NCBI RefSeq assembly: GCF_901827205.1
Contig: NZ_LR594675.1
Span: forward strand, 1,984,001 to 2,048,000
Direction of reading: 5' to 3'
DNA from: Variovorax sp. PBS-H4
GTDB lineage: Bacteria > Pseudomonadota > Gammaproteobacteria > Burkholderiales > Burkholderiaceae_C
Length of the DNA: 64,000 nt
Below, piece by piece: positions 35,863 to 44,852 of the stretch. A model generated the notes under the pieces. That model was not told the DNA's origin. It searched no databases and saw only the letters and a program-made list of their open reading frames with translations. Within the stretch, counting starts at the first letter, position 1; the number at the start of each line of letters is the position of its first letter. Both the position numbers and the translations under genes were made by a program.

Positions 35863-37025
35863 CGAACTTCCTCTCGTGTTTCTCGTTGCGGGTGGGGTAC
35901 TGGCGTGGCGCTCTCGTCGTTCGAAGCGGGCGCGGGAAATATCAAGCCTGTCTCGGCCCGGACAGAAAATCCGAGCAGGCGGCGCACGATCTCGTCCTGG
36001 TCATATGGCTGCGCGAGCAGGTAGAGGAAAGTGCGATCGTGGTCCGGCGGTTCCGCCCGGATGTTCACGTCGGCGAAGCCGCAGCCGCGCAAGGTGCGCA
36101 GGGAGGCCGTGTTGCTGTCGTATGCGGCGGTGAGCATGGTCTCGATGCCGCATCGGAATGCGTGCTCGCAGGCCATGGCGACCATCTGGCGCCCGAGTCC
36201 CTGTCCCTGCCAGTCGGTGCCGACCCAGATGCAGAGAAATGCTTCCGCATCGCTCACCGTGATTTCCACGGAGCCCACGAAGCCGTGCTCGCGATGCATC
36301 AGGGCGTAGGGGACCACGTGGCGATCGGAGATCCTGTGTTCGATCCAGTGCCGCGCCGCGCTCGGTTCCTCCAGCGCGGGCAGCATGGTCTTGGCGGCGA
36401 TGGCCGGGTCGCGATACTGCCAGGCCAGCGCCTGCGCGTGCTCGACATGCAGGGGTTCCAGATGCAAGCCGTCACGGCCGGCGACCGGCACGTGCCAAGG
36501 GCCGCGCCACCCCTCCTTGCGCTGTGTCCAGCCCTCGTGCAGGCCGACTGCGACCTTGTTGTGAGGGGCGCGTGCCAGGACTGTGCCGGACAGGGAAAGT
36601 GCCTGCTCCAGGTCGCCGCGCGCAGCGTGGCAACAGGCTTCCAGAAGGTGGTCGGACGCCACCGATGCATCCAGTTCGCGCAACGCGTGGAGTGCCTTCA
36701 TGGAGAGGCTGATATCGAAGCAGGCGTTGGCCACGCGGGCGAGGCCGCGAAGGCTGTCTGCGTCCCAGGGCTCGGTTGAGTTCGACCACAGGCGTGAGAG
36801 TGTCTGCGCGATGCGCGTCCGGTCCAGGCGGTGGTTCTTTCGCAGCGCGAGGATCAGGTAGGGCCAGACATTCCTGAATTGATCGACGGACTGCAATGCC
36901 ATTGCGACGCCGGCAGCTGAGTCTGACATCTGCGTGTCCGCGGTCACCGACATCAGCGCGCGGGCGATGCGTGCGTCCGGGTCGATGCGGCGCGCGTTCC
37001 CGACTGCTGATTGCAAGGCGCTCAT
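35859..37025 (-). CDS. GNAT acetyltransferase with helical N-terminal domain
   Basis: A 388-residue protein. Residues 1-170 are helical and repeat-like (possibly TPR). Residues 187-338 form a GNAT N-acetyltransferase: HLEPLHVEHAQALAWQYRDP, then GFVGSVEITVSDAEAFLCIWV, the acetyl-CoA loop DWQGQGLGRQMV (271-282), then NTASLRTLRGCGF. It lies inside the T3SS operon, overlapping sctC by four bases upstream and the disordered-protein gene downstream. A role modifying a T3SS protein, or being itself secreted, is inferred from position only. Confidence 0.8.
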   Translation of the reverse strand: MSALQSAVGNARRIDPDARIARALMSVTADTQMSDSAAGVAMALQSVDQFRNVWPYLILALRKNHRLDRTRIAQTLSRLWSNSTEPWDADSLRGLARVANACFDISLSMKALHALRELDASVASDHLLEACCHAARGDLEQALSLSGTVLARAPHNKVAVGLHEGWTQRKEGWRGPWHVPVAGRDGLHLEPLHVEHAQALAWQYRDPAIAAKTMLPALEEPSAARHWIEHRISDRHVVPYALMHREHGFVGSVEITVSDAEAFLCIWVGTDWQGQGLGRQMVAMACEHAFRCGIETMLTAAYDSNTASLRTLRGCGFADVNIRAEPPDHDRTFLYLLAQPYDQDEIVRRLLGFSVRAETGLIFPAPASNDESATPVPHPQRETREEVR

Positions 37026-38719
37026 TGCATCTCCTGTGTAAGAACCTCGTCGGCGGGAGAGGCGTTCTTGCGCGTCGCGGCGGGGCGCGAATCCTCCGCG
37101 ACGATCACGCGGGGCGTGATCAGGAATAGCCGCTCCTGCTTGCGGTTGGTCGCCGTGGAGTGGCCGAACAGAGCGCCCAGGACGGGCACATTCCCGAGCA
37201 CCGGCACGGCATCGCGGTTCTGACTCTTGAATTCGGTGTTCAAGCCGCCGATGACGAGGCTTTGCGCTTCGCCGACCAGGGCCTGCGTACTGATGTTGCT
37301 GCGACGGACGGTGGGGAGGTTTCCGATCTTGAGATCCTGGATTCCGCCGTCCTCGATGTCGACGACCAACTGCACCGTGTGCTTGTCGGCGCTTCCGATG
37401 ACCCGGGGCGTGACGCGCAATGTCACGCCCACCGTCACCGGGGTGACCTGCGCCACGCGCTCGCCCGTGGTCTGGATGTAGAAGGTGTCCGCCAGGTCGA
37501 TGAGCGCGCCCATGTTGTCCTGAGTCAGGATGGACGGCCTCGACACGACCCTGGCCGTGCCCTTGCTCTCCATCGCGCGGATGCTGGCGAGGATGAAGTT
37601 GGCGGTGTTCGTGATCGCCGTCGTGCCGCTCGGAACACTGCCGCCTGCCAGGGTGATCAACCCCCTCTCCGAACTTGCAGCCAGCTTGCCAATCCCGGCG
37701 CTCCAGTCGATCCCCAGTTCCGAGATGTTCTCGGAATTGACGTCCACGATCATGGCCTCGATCTCGATCAGGCTGCTGGGAACGTCCAGGAAATTGATCA
37801 AGGCCTGGTAGATCGGCGCGTTCTGCGGCTTGTCCTTCACGATGATGGCGTTCAGCCTCGGATCCGCCTGGATGACCGGCCCTGTGCGAGTGCCGCCGGT
37901 TCCCGCGAAGGCCGCCGATCGCCGTGGTTCGGGGCGAGTCGATTCCCCCGCGGTGTCGCTCGCGGCCTTGGCCTCCGTGCGCAGCGGCGCGGCGAGCTCG
38001 ACGATCTCGGTGCTGGCGCCGACGGTCGCGCCCCCGGCGATGAGGTTGCGCAGCACCGTCGCCACGCCCGGCGTCGAGATCTGCTTGTCACGGTACGAGA
38101 TCACCCGGTCGTCCACGGCGGCGTAGCGCAGACGGTAGACCTGGATCTGCTGTTCCGGGCGTTGTTCGGGCAGCGCGTTGATGGCGGCTTCGATGCGCTC
38201 GACGTAAGACTTGGGGCCGGAGACCATGATGAAGCCGTTCTCCTCGATCTCGCTCCAGCCGAACTTGGCTTCCAGGAGGCCCATCTCGGCCATCACGCGG
38301 CGCAGGGTTTGCGCGCTCAACCCTTTGTTGGACAGCACGCGCGCCTGGCGCGATGCTGCGCGCGCCACGTGGAGGGTGCCGCTGTAGTGGTACCACATCA
38401 AGCCGTAGGTGGCCGCCAGCTGGTTGAGGAACTCGGTCGGGTTGGCCGCGGTCATGCGGCCGAGCACCGGAGCGGCTTCTTCGGGCAGCGGGTCATCCAG
38501 CTGGAGCCGCAAGCCGAAGGCCTGCGTGAAGCTCGTCAGCATCTTTTCGGCTTTCTGGCCGCTGTTGATCAACGTGAACGGGCTGTCCGGCCAAGGGATC
38601 GATGCCATGGGTTGCGGCGTCGCTGCGGCGAAGGACGAGGCCATGGCGCCGAGGAGCGCGGCTGCGATGACGCAACGGGACACGAGCTTGCGCAGGCGTG
38701 GGCAAAAGGACGTTTTCAT
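37022..38719 (-). CDS. sctC: SctC, outer-membrane secretin
   Basis: A 565-residue secretin that forms the outer-membrane ring. A signal peptide (residues 1-32, RCVIAAALLGAMASSFA) leads to N0/N1/N3 domains (FTLINSGQKAEKMLTSFTQAFGL and IEAAINALPEQRPEQQIQVYRLRYAAVDDRV). The secretin core follows (SLIEIEAMIVDVNSENISELGIDWSAG, SRPSILTQDNMGALIDLADTFYI and LGNVPVLGALFGHSTATNRKQERLFLITPRVI). No separate pilotin gene is visible. It overlaps the GNAT gene. Confidence 0.96.
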   Translation of the reverse strand: MKTSFCPRLRKLVSRCVIAAALLGAMASSFAAATPQPMASIPWPDSPFTLINSGQKAEKMLTSFTQAFGLRLQLDDPLPEEAAPVLGRMTAANPTEFLNQLAATYGLMWYHYSGTLHVARAASRQARVLSNKGLSAQTLRRVMAEMGLLEAKFGWSEIEENGFIMVSGPKSYVERIEAAINALPEQRPEQQIQVYRLRYAAVDDRVISYRDKQISTPGVATVLRNLIAGGATVGASTEIVELAAPLRTEAKAASDTAGESTRPEPRRSAAFAGTGGTRTGPVIQADPRLNAIIVKDKPQNAPIYQALINFLDVPSSLIEIEAMIVDVNSENISELGIDWSAGIGKLAASSERGLITLAGGSVPSGTTAITNTANFILASIRAMESKGTARVVSRPSILTQDNMGALIDLADTFYIQTTGERVAQVTPVTVGVTLRVTPRVIGSADKHTVQLVVDIEDGGIQDLKIGNLPTVRRSNISTQALVGEAQSLVIGGLNTEFKSQNRDAVPVLGNVPVLGALFGHSTATNRKQERLFLITPRVIVAEDSRPAATRKNASPADEVLTQEMQ

Positions 38720-38728
38720 TCCTGGCTC

Positions 38729-39130
38729 TCAGAGCGTGCCGAACCGCGCGCGCCAATCGTTCACTGCATCGAGGAAGTGCGCCAGGCTCAGCTCGAACTG
38801 GTCGGCGGATGCGTCGGCGGGCACGCAGACCTGCAGCACCAGCCGCTCCTGGTCGGGCGTGAGGGCCAGCCGGGCCGCCTCCTGCAACGGCCGCGCCGCC
38901 GCAGCCTGCAACGCCGACAGCATCCGGTCGTCGTCGTTGGCCGCGTTGGCGGAGAGCAGGCACAGCTGCGTCTCCGCGACGATGTCGCCGCGCGCGCTCG
39001 GATGCAGCAGCACGCGCGCGTTGCCGTCGAACAGCAGTGCCACCGCGCCATCGTGGCGGGGCGAACCCGGATCGATCCGGTTGCGCAGGAGGTAGCCGGC
39101 GAGGCCGGCATGCGAACGGCTAGAAATCAT
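38729..39130 (-). CDS. Class I T3SS chaperone-like protein
   Basis: A 133-residue protein between sctU and sctC. The order of elements (strand VALLFDGNARVLLHP, strand AETQLCLLSANA, helix, strand ERLVLQVCVPADA, final helix SADQFELSLAHFLDAVNDWRARF) is that of CesT-fold secretion chaperones. It overlaps the sctU stop by 11 bases. It may serve a general role or a specific effector elsewhere in the genome; the client is unknown. Confidence 0.6.
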   Translation of the reverse strand: MISSRSHAGLAGYLLRNRIDPGSPRHDGAVALLFDGNARVLLHPSARGDIVAETQLCLLSANAANDDDRMLSALQAAAARPLQEAARLALTPDQERLVLQVCVPADASADQFELSLAHFLDAVNDWRARFGTL

Positions 39131-40196
39131 TGCGCAGCTCCTGTGTCTCCCAGGCGAGTTCTTCCTTCAGCCTGCGCACGGCCAGGAGGACTTGCGCAAC
39201 CGGCTCGATGAACTCCGACGGGATGTACTGGTAGAGGTCCGCGCGGCGCATCAGGCCTCGCGCGAGAGGGACGTTCTGCATGATGGGCACCCCCACTTCC
39301 TGCGCGGCGCGTTTCATCGCTTCGGCGACGACACCCTGGCCCTTGGCCACCACGACAGGAAGAGGCGTTTCCCCGCTTTCGTAGTACAGCGCGATCGCCA
39401 GGTGCGTAGGGTTGGTCACGAGCACGCTGGCTTCCTTGGTGTGGCCCACCGATTCGCCCATGGCGATTTCCTTGGCGAGCTCCTTGCGGTGACCCTTCAT
39501 GTGCGGGTCGCCCTCCATCTGCTTGTATTCCTGCTTGATCTCATCCACGGACATCATCAGTCCCTTGATGTAGTTGTACCGCTGCCATACCAGGTCGAGT
39601 ACCGCGATGGCGGCGAATGCGATGAAGGTGCACTTGAAGAGGATCCACAGCATCTCGCTGAGCACGGCGCCCGATGCGGCGATGCCGGCCAGCGGCAGCT
39701 TCACCATGGTCTCGAGCGAATCGCGGACGACGAAGTAGACGATGAAGGACAGGAGGAGGACCTTGAAGATCGACTTCAGGAACTCCACGAGACTCTTCAC
39801 GCTGAACATCTGCTTCAGATTGGCCAGCGGGTTCATCTTGTCGGCCTTGGGCATCAACGCCTTGAAGGAAACGAGCATCCCGGTCTGCACCGCTTCGACG
39901 AGGATGCCGACCACGATCACGATCAGGATGTAGGGCAGCAGGATGGAAACGCCCGACCGGAGCAGGGACGTGGTTGCGACGGCGAGGGCGGAGCGGAAGT
40001 CCTGGCCCGCCAAGTGGCCGGTCATCGCGAGCATTTCGGCGAACTGCGTGAAGATGTCGCCGCCGGCGGCCAGGGTGTAGCCGACCAGCGCGCCCATCAT
40101 CACGACTTCGGTGAAGTCCTTGCTCTTGGCGATCTGCCCCTCTTCCCGCGCCTGGCGGATCTTGTGGTCGGTCGGGCGTTCGGTTTTCTCGCTCAT
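39120..40196 (-). CDS. sctU: SctU, export switch protein
   Basis: A 358-residue inner-membrane protein, the injectisome counterpart of FlhB. The start MSEKTERPTDHKIRQAREEGQIAKSKD is typical, four hydrophobic helices follow (about 30-210), and the autocleavage motif NPTH is at residues 262-265 in VLVTNPTHLAIALYY. Cleavage controls the switch from needle to translocator and effector export. The start at 40196 overlaps the sctT stop (ATGA). An open frame continuing upstream re-reads sctT. Confidence 0.96.
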   Translation of the reverse strand: MSEKTERPTDHKIRQAREEGQIAKSKDFTEVVMMGALVGYTLAAGGDIFTQFAEMLAMTGHLAGQDFRSALAVATTSLLRSGVSILLPYILIVIVVGILVEAVQTGMLVSFKALMPKADKMNPLANLKQMFSVKSLVEFLKSIFKVLLLSFIVYFVVRDSLETMVKLPLAGIAASGAVLSEMLWILFKCTFIAFAAIAVLDLVWQRYNYIKGLMMSVDEIKQEYKQMEGDPHMKGHRKELAKEIAMGESVGHTKEASVLVTNPTHLAIALYYESGETPLPVVVAKGQGVVAEAMKRAAQEVGVPIMQNVPLARGLMRRADLYQYIPSEFIEPVAQVLLAVRRLKEELAWETQELRNDF

Positions 40197-40993
40197 CGGG
40201 ACCTCGCCGCGGGAAAGACCTCGCTGGCCGTGCTCAGCGCCTGGGCGTACGTCTCGCGAAGCGTGGAGTACGTGACGTCGAAGAGAACGGGCGCATAGAT
40301 CGCCAGCACCACCATGGCGACGGCGCTCTTGATCGGCATCGCGAGAAAGAACACCTGCAGTTGCGGCACGAAGCGGCTGATCAGCGCAAGTCCGCTTTCG
40401 CAGAGCAGCATCGCGAAGATCACGGGTGCGCCGAGCAACAGCATCAGGCGCATCAACTTGTCGAGCTGCTGCAGCAGCACCGGTGCGGCATCGAGCGCCG
40501 GCGCAGGCCATGCCTGGAACACCGGCCAGAGCAGGAAGCTGTCGTAGATCACGGACAGCACGAGCAGGAAGCCGCCGGTGACGAAGGCGAAGGTCACGAT
40601 GGCCTGGTTGAAGAGCTGGCCGAGCGGCGAGGTTTCATGGCCCGTCAGCGGGTTGAGGGTCTGGCTGAGGTTCGTGCCGCGCTGCGTGTCGATGATGTCT
40701 CCCATCGCTTCGACGGCCCAGAAGGGAAGGGCCAGCACGAATCCGATCAGTGCGCCCAGCAGTGCTTCGCGCCCCATGATGAATGCCAGTTCATGGGCTT
40801 CCCTGTTCTGCGCGGCGCCTTCCGCCAGGCCGGGCATGAGCAGCATTGCGAAGCAGCCCGTAACTCCGACCCGCAGCATGGGCGGCAAGGCCTCGCGGCT
40901 GAGCAGCGGCACGATCGAGAACACACCGAGGATTCGCGGCATCGCGTAGCCGAAAGTGGCGATGAACTGAAGGGGGGCGTGGAAAAGGTCCAT
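40193..40993 (-). CDS. sctT: SctT, export gate membrane protein
   Basis: A 266-residue polytopic membrane protein of the SctRST gate. Hydrophobic helices run through most of the length, with family blocks such as ALPFWAVEAMGDIIDTQRGT and PLGQLFNQAIVTFAFVTGG, and CESGLALISRFVPQLQVFFLAMPIKSAV near the C-terminus. The ATG at 40993 is used because it follows the sctS stop by four bases; a TTG at 41008 inside sctS is less likely. Confidence 0.95.
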   Translation of the reverse strand: MDLFHAPLQFIATFGYAMPRILGVFSIVPLLSREALPPMLRVGVTGCFAMLLMPGLAEGAAQNREAHELAFIMGREALLGALIGFVLALPFWAVEAMGDIIDTQRGTNLSQTLNPLTGHETSPLGQLFNQAIVTFAFVTGGFLLVLSVIYDSFLLWPVFQAWPAPALDAAPVLLQQLDKLMRLMLLLGAPVIFAMLLCESGLALISRFVPQLQVFFLAMPIKSAVAMVVLAIYAPVLFDVTYSTLRETYAQALSTASEVFPAARSR

Positions 40994-40997
40994 CGGC

Positions 40998-41267
40998 CTA
41001 GCGCGCAACGAGCGGGATGGCGTCGAAGAGCGTGATCGTGTAGTTGAAGATCTCGCCGCCGACCCAGCGCGCGGTCAGGAACAGCGTCAGGCCGACGGCG
41101 ACGAGCTTGATCGCGAACGAGAGCGTTTGCTCCTGGATCTGCGTGAGCGCCTGCACCAGGCTGAACAAGGTGCCCACCACCGACGCCACGACGATGGGCG
41201 GCAGCGAGAGCCAGAGGACCAGCAGCAGGGCGCGTACCGCGTGGGAGACGACGTCGACGATTTCCAT
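40998..41267 (-). CDS. sctS: SctS, export gate membrane protein
   Basis: An 89-residue protein with two transmembrane helices (ALLLVLWLSLPPIVVASVVGTLF and LSFAIKLVAVGLTLFLTARW) joined by the conserved polar loop QALTQIQEQT. It assembles with SctR and SctT in the cone-shaped gate. Length and loop match the FliQ/SctS family exactly. It follows sctR by 10 bases. Confidence 0.96.
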   Translation of the reverse strand: MEIVDVVSHAVRALLLVLWLSLPPIVVASVVGTLFSLVQALTQIQEQTLSFAIKLVAVGLTLFLTARWVGGEIFNYTITLFDAIPLVAR

Positions 41268-41277
41268 TCGGTGAGCC

Positions 41278-41928
41278 TCAGAAGCGATAGGTCATGACCA
41301 GGCCGTGCAGCAAGCGCGACCAGCCGTCCACCATGACGAAGAGGAACAGCTTCAAGGGCAGGGAGATCGTGACGGGCGAGACCATCATCATTCCCATCGC
41401 CATGAGGATGTTGGAGATCACGAGATCGATCACGATGAAGGGAAGGAACAGAAGAAAGCCGATCTCGAACGCGGCAGTCAGTTCGCTCACCACGAAGGCG
41501 GGTACCAGGATGACGAGGTCGTCCTGCCGCGCCGCGTCGGCCACCTTGGGCGGCCACATGCGCTTGGCCTGGTTCAGGAAGAAATCGCGCTGCTCCAGCT
41601 TGCTGTTGGCGAAGAGGAATTTGCGCATCGGCTCGGCGCCGGCCTTGGCCGCGGCGAGCAGCGCAGGCAAGTTGGCGGTAGGCGTCGGCTGTGACTCGAA
41701 AGCTTCGGCCATGTCGTAGCCCACCGGGGTCATGATGAAGACCGTCAGCATCAGCGCGAGCGAGTACAGGGCGATGTTCGGAGGCGCCTGCTGCACGCCG
41801 AGCGCGTTGCGCACGAGGGACAGGACGATCGAGATCTTCAGGAACGACGTCGTCGTGACAACGATGAGGGGAACCAGCGCCACCAGGCCCAGCGTGAATG
41901 CAAGGACGATGGGGTCGAGGTTGATCAT
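41278..41928 (-). CDS. sctR: SctR, export gate membrane protein
   Basis: A 216-residue FliP/SctR protein. Conserved blocks are TTTSFLKISIVLSLVRNALGVQQAPPNIALYSLAL, DLVILVPAFVVSELTAAFEIGFLLFLPFIVIDLVISNILMAMGMMMVSP, and LPLKLFLFVMVDGWSRLLHGLV. Five copies form the gate core with SctS and SctT. The start at 41928 overlaps the sctQ stop (ATGA). Apparent longer frames upstream are sctQ read in another phase. Confidence 0.97.
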   Translation of the reverse strand: MINLDPIVLAFTLGLVALVPLIVVTTTSFLKISIVLSLVRNALGVQQAPPNIALYSLALMLTVFIMTPVGYDMAEAFESQPTPTANLPALLAAAKAGAEPMRKFLFANSKLEQRDFFLNQAKRMWPPKVADAARQDDLVILVPAFVVSELTAAFEIGFLLFLPFIVIDLVISNILMAMGMMMVSPVTISLPLKLFLFVMVDGWSRLLHGLVMTYRF

Positions 41929-42959
41929 GGCGCCTGGACTTCCGCGCCGAGGCGCAGTACGCAGACGCCGATGCGTCCCTCGATGTCGACCAGTTCCCCT
42001 TCGCCGATCAGCCGGCCGTTGGCCCGGATGCTGACGCTGCCGCGGGGATCGCGGCCGAGGTTGAAGAGGTAGCCGGGCTGCAGTGTTTGCAGTTCGGCGA
42101 GGGCGATCTCGCGGTCGCCGAGGTCGAAGGTAAGGCGGACGGGAACTCCGTCGAGAATGCCGGCCGCGGCTTCGGCCGCGTCGTCGGGTTCGATCATGAT
42201 TTCGTGCACTCCTTGGATGACTTGCAACTGCTGGCCCCGAAGTTCGCAGTGCATGCCGATGCCTGGCCCCAGTTGCAGGACGACATGGCTGTCCGGGGAG
42301 ATCAGGCTTTCGTCGAGCACGATCACGTCTCGCCGCGAGAGCTGCGTGACTGCTTCGTGGGAGAGATCCACCCAGCCCACGAGCAGGCTTGCGCGCACTG
42401 CGAGGTCCGGCCATGCGCTGTCGTCGGGCTCGAGGGGTTGTTCCTTCAGCGCGGCAGCCAGGTAGCGCAAGGCCGCCGCGTCCAACAGCAGTTCGCCGTC
42501 GATCCGCGTGTCCTCGGTCCAGGCCTGCCAGGCATAGCGCTCGAGGCGGTCCGCTCGCGGCGCATCGCGCGTCACGCCCAGCAACTGGACGTGCTTGCGC
42601 GTGGCGTGCTCGATCGAGGACGAGAGGTCCCCCAATGTGCCTTCGAGGCATGCGAGGATCAATTCGGGCGGCCAGGGGCCATCGACACCCGCGTCGAGCA
42701 GCCCGGCCGAGAGTTTTTGCGCGGCGAACTCCGGCAGCGCGACGAGGAGGCGGGCGCCGCCCCAATCGCATTCCACGTACCACGCCGCATCGGCGATGCC
42801 CGCCTCGCGCAGTCGCAGGCCGAAAGACCATTCCTGGCCGTTCCAGCTCGCGCGCACGGCGCTTCGGCGCCGGCACAGCACATTGCGTGCGCTCAGCGTG
42901 TCGCGCGCGATCGCGGGCAGCTTGAGGGGCTTCGCGGCGGCCATGGACGCATCGTTCAC
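41925..42959 (-). CDS. sctQ: SctQ, cytoplasmic sorting-platform protein
   Basis: A 344-residue protein with a C-terminal SPOA domain (VRLTFDLGDREIALAELQTLQPGYLFNLGRDPRGSVSIRANGRLIGEGELVDIEGRIGVCVLRL). A second SPOA-like segment lies near 205-265. SctQ builds the pods that load substrates, with SctK and SctL. Many SctQ genes also make a separate C-terminal product from an internal start; a candidate was not fixed here. It overlaps sctP and sctR by four bases each. Confidence 0.92.
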   Translation of the reverse strand: MNDASMAAAKPLKLPAIARDTLSARNVLCRRRSAVRASWNGQEWSFGLRLREAGIADAAWYVECDWGGARLLVALPEFAAQKLSAGLLDAGVDGPWPPELILACLEGTLGDLSSSIEHATRKHVQLLGVTRDAPRADRLERYAWQAWTEDTRIDGELLLDAAALRYLAAALKEQPLEPDDSAWPDLAVRASLLVGWVDLSHEAVTQLSRRDVIVLDESLISPDSHVVLQLGPGIGMHCELRGQQLQVIQGVHEIMIEPDDAAEAAAGILDGVPVRLTFDLGDREIALAELQTLQPGYLFNLGRDPRGSVSIRANGRLIGEGELVDIEGRIGVCVLRLGAEVQAP

Positions 42960-43456
42960 GCGCCGCCCTCTGATGCTTCGAAGTGGCCGATCCGGCTTTT
43001 ATCGGGCCCGAAGAGCGCCACGCCGATCGGGCGTTGCAGACGCGCAGCCAGGTCCCTCGCCAGCGAGGGCAGGCGTGGAATGAACCAGGCCGGATTCGCT
43101 GATCCGTCGCAGTGGATGTCGACCTGCAGCATGCCGGAGCGCACTTGCAGCCGCAGCGTCGTGTGGGGCGCAACGTCCCTGCCGGGGATCACGCGCACCT
43201 CGGTGTCGTCGCCCTCCGTGTCGCGCTCCCACATGCTTTGCACGTGGTCCGCGAGGTCCGAAGCCGAAGCGCCGTCATCCGACGGTCCGGCCGAATGCGC
43301 GAGCCTGTCGCTTGCACTCCGAGGAGCGACATCGAGGAGCGCTGCGAAGCGGTCGGCGTCGTCGGCAAGGCCGGTGCGCTCGGTCGCGAAGCCGGTGTCT
43401 TCGCCCACAGGAAGGTACAGGGGGCCGAGATCAACCTGACGGGGCCTGCGGGTCAT
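42956..43456 (-). CDS. sctP: SctP-like needle-length regulator
   Basis: A 166-residue protein between sctO and sctQ, the fixed position of sctP. The first 85 residues are acidic and look disordered. The C-terminal part (TTLRLQVRSGMLQVDIHCDGSANPAWFIPRLPSLARDLAARLQRPI) could be the substrate-specificity-switch domain. It is short compared with YscP (over 450 residues), closer to the small SctP forms. The assignment is from order plus the weak C-terminal similarity. Confidence 0.65.
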   Translation of the reverse strand: MTRRPRQVDLGPLYLPVGEDTGFATERTGLADDADRFAALLDVAPRSASDRLAHSAGPSDDGASASDLADHVQSMWERDTEGDDTEVRVIPGRDVAPHTTLRLQVRSGMLQVDIHCDGSANPAWFIPRLPSLARDLAARLQRPIGVALFGPDKSRIGHFEASEGGA

Positions 43457-43459
43457 GCC

Positions 43460-43957
43460 TCAAGACTCTTCGGCCAAGTCCACGAATCCGCGGGCGCCGG
43501 CGCGCACGGGATGCTCCTCGAGTTCGAGGGCGGCCTGCAGCTCTTCTTCTTCCTGCTGCCGTGCGACGGCCTGATGGTGCAAGTCGCGGAACTTGTCGCA
43601 TGCCTGGGCGGCCATGCGCCACGCGGCGGTGGCTGAATCCATGGCCTCGCGCTGCCGCTTGCGCGCCTCCTCCGCCTGTTCGACGGCCTGCTCGTCCTCT
43701 TGCTCGATCTGCTTCATCGCGACGACCTCGGCATGCACGTCATCCAGCTCGCGCACGACGATGGCGCGCGACAGCAAATCGCGGTACATGGCTTCCTCGC
43801 GATCCTGGTGTTCCTGCTTGCGGGTTTCATGCGTCTGCCTGGCCTGCCGAAGGGCCTGCGTCGCGTGCTCGAGGTCATGCCTGGCCTTTCGCAGTTCCCG
43901 TTCGCGCCCTTCCTCGCGAATGCTCTTGATGCGCAGCAGACCTTGTAGCGTGTCCAC
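43460..43957 (-). CDS. sctO: SctO, central stalk protein
   Basis: A 165-residue, nearly all-helical protein (LQGLLRIKSIREEGRERELRKARHDLEHATQALRQARQTHETRK...). It forms the long antiparallel coiled coil typical of SctO/YscO/FliJ, which inserts into the SctN ring and contacts the SctV gate. Its length and position between the sigma-factor gene and sctP agree with this. Confidence 0.88.
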   Translation of the reverse strand: MDTLQGLLRIKSIREEGRERELRKARHDLEHATQALRQARQTHETRKQEHQDREEAMYRDLLSRAIVVRELDDVHAEVVAMKQIEQEDEQAVEQAEEARKRQREAMDSATAAWRMAAQACDKFRDLHHQAVARQQEEEELQAALELEEHPVRAGARGFVDLAEES

Positions 43958-43966
43958 GAGCGGCCT

Positions 43967-44596
43967 TCAGGGATACTCGTCGCAGCCCGATTCGCGCAGT
44001 AGAGCGCGGATCGCGGCGCGGGCGCGCGAGATGCGGCTGCGAACGGTTCCCACCGGGATCCCGAGCTGCAGTGCAGTGTCTTCGTACGACAGCCCATCGA
44101 CGCAGACGAGGATCAACGCTTCGGCCATGCCGACAGGCAGTTCGTCCAGCTTGCAGGCGACGATGTTCATGGCCTGGCGGCGTGCCAGCAGGTCGAATGG
44201 GTTGCCGGTCGGATCCTCCTGCTCTTCGAGGATGTCGGCGGACTCGAAGACGTAGCGCCGCTGGGGTGAACGATTGAGGTGATTGCGGATCAGGTTGGTG
44301 GCGATGCCGAAGGTCCAGGTGGAAACCTCGGCTTCGCCGCGATAGGCGGTGAAGCTCACCGCGGCCTCCACCATCGCCTGCTGGGCGACTTCTTCCGCGT
44401 CGGTCTGGTTGCCCACGCGGCGCAGCACGAAGTAGTGCAGGGCAGCGCCGTAATCCTTGACCAGGCCCCGGAACAGCTTCTCCTTGTCCTCCGCCTCGAT
44501 GGGCTGCCGCGGCGGTCGCGGCGCTGGTTCAGGACCGCTGATCGGGTCGAACCGGATCGGACTCGGGCATTCGTGCATGGGTATGACGTGCGTCAT
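43967..44596 (-). CDS. ECF-type RNA polymerase sigma factor, likely T3SS master regulator
   Basis: A 209-residue sigma-70 factor of the extracytoplasmic-function type. Region 2 reads KDYGAALHYFVLRRVGNQTDAEEVAQQAMVEA...RGEAEVSTWTFGIATNLIRNHLNR, and region 4 reads ELPVGMAEALILVCVDGLSYEDTALQLGIPVGTVRSRISRARAAIRALL. No anti-sigma gene is adjacent. It heads the sctO-to-sctC operon, as T3SS ECF factors (HrpL in Pseudomonas, BtrS in Bordetella) drive theirs. A shared GGAACC-N13-CGTTAC motif before other T3SS operons is its probable target. Start ATG at 44596; an in-frame ATG at 44578 is an alternative. Confidence 0.9.
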   Translation of the reverse strand: MTHVIPMHECPSPIRFDPISGPEPAPRPPRQPIEAEDKEKLFRGLVKDYGAALHYFVLRRVGNQTDAEEVAQQAMVEAAVSFTAYRGEAEVSTWTFGIATNLIRNHLNRSPQRRYVFESADILEEQEDPTGNPFDLLARRQAMNIVACKLDELPVGMAEALILVCVDGLSYEDTALQLGIPVGTVRSRISRARAAIRALLRESGCDEYP

Positions 44597-44681
44597 TGAA
44601 GGCCAATCTAGGCAGGGAGCGATAACGAATCGATAGCGGCTTGCGAGTTGTGCGCGGTCTGCATGACGACCCGTGCGCTTG

Positions 44682-44697
44682 CGTGACCTAGATCACA
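44682..44697. promoter_or_regulatory. CRP/Vfr-like binding site before the sigma-factor gene
   Basis: CGTGA-CCTAGA-TCACA fits the CRP half-sites TGTGA-N6-TCACA at 9 of 10 positions, centred about 93 bases upstream of the sigma-factor start codon. CRP-family proteins control T3SS regulators in some bacteria (Vfr in Pseudomonas). Binding here is inferred. Confidence 0.45.
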
Positions 44698-44852
44698 GCC
44701 TGCGAGCCTGCTGCGTGGCGAACGGGTCAAGAGAGGTGGCGAGCCGCTGAAACATGTTGTGCAGTCTGCTTGCAGACGGTTGCACTTTCCATGGGGCTGA
44801 TGGACTAGGCCGTCGTAGGCCTTCACGGCGCTGCGCGCGGCCGGATGCTTGT

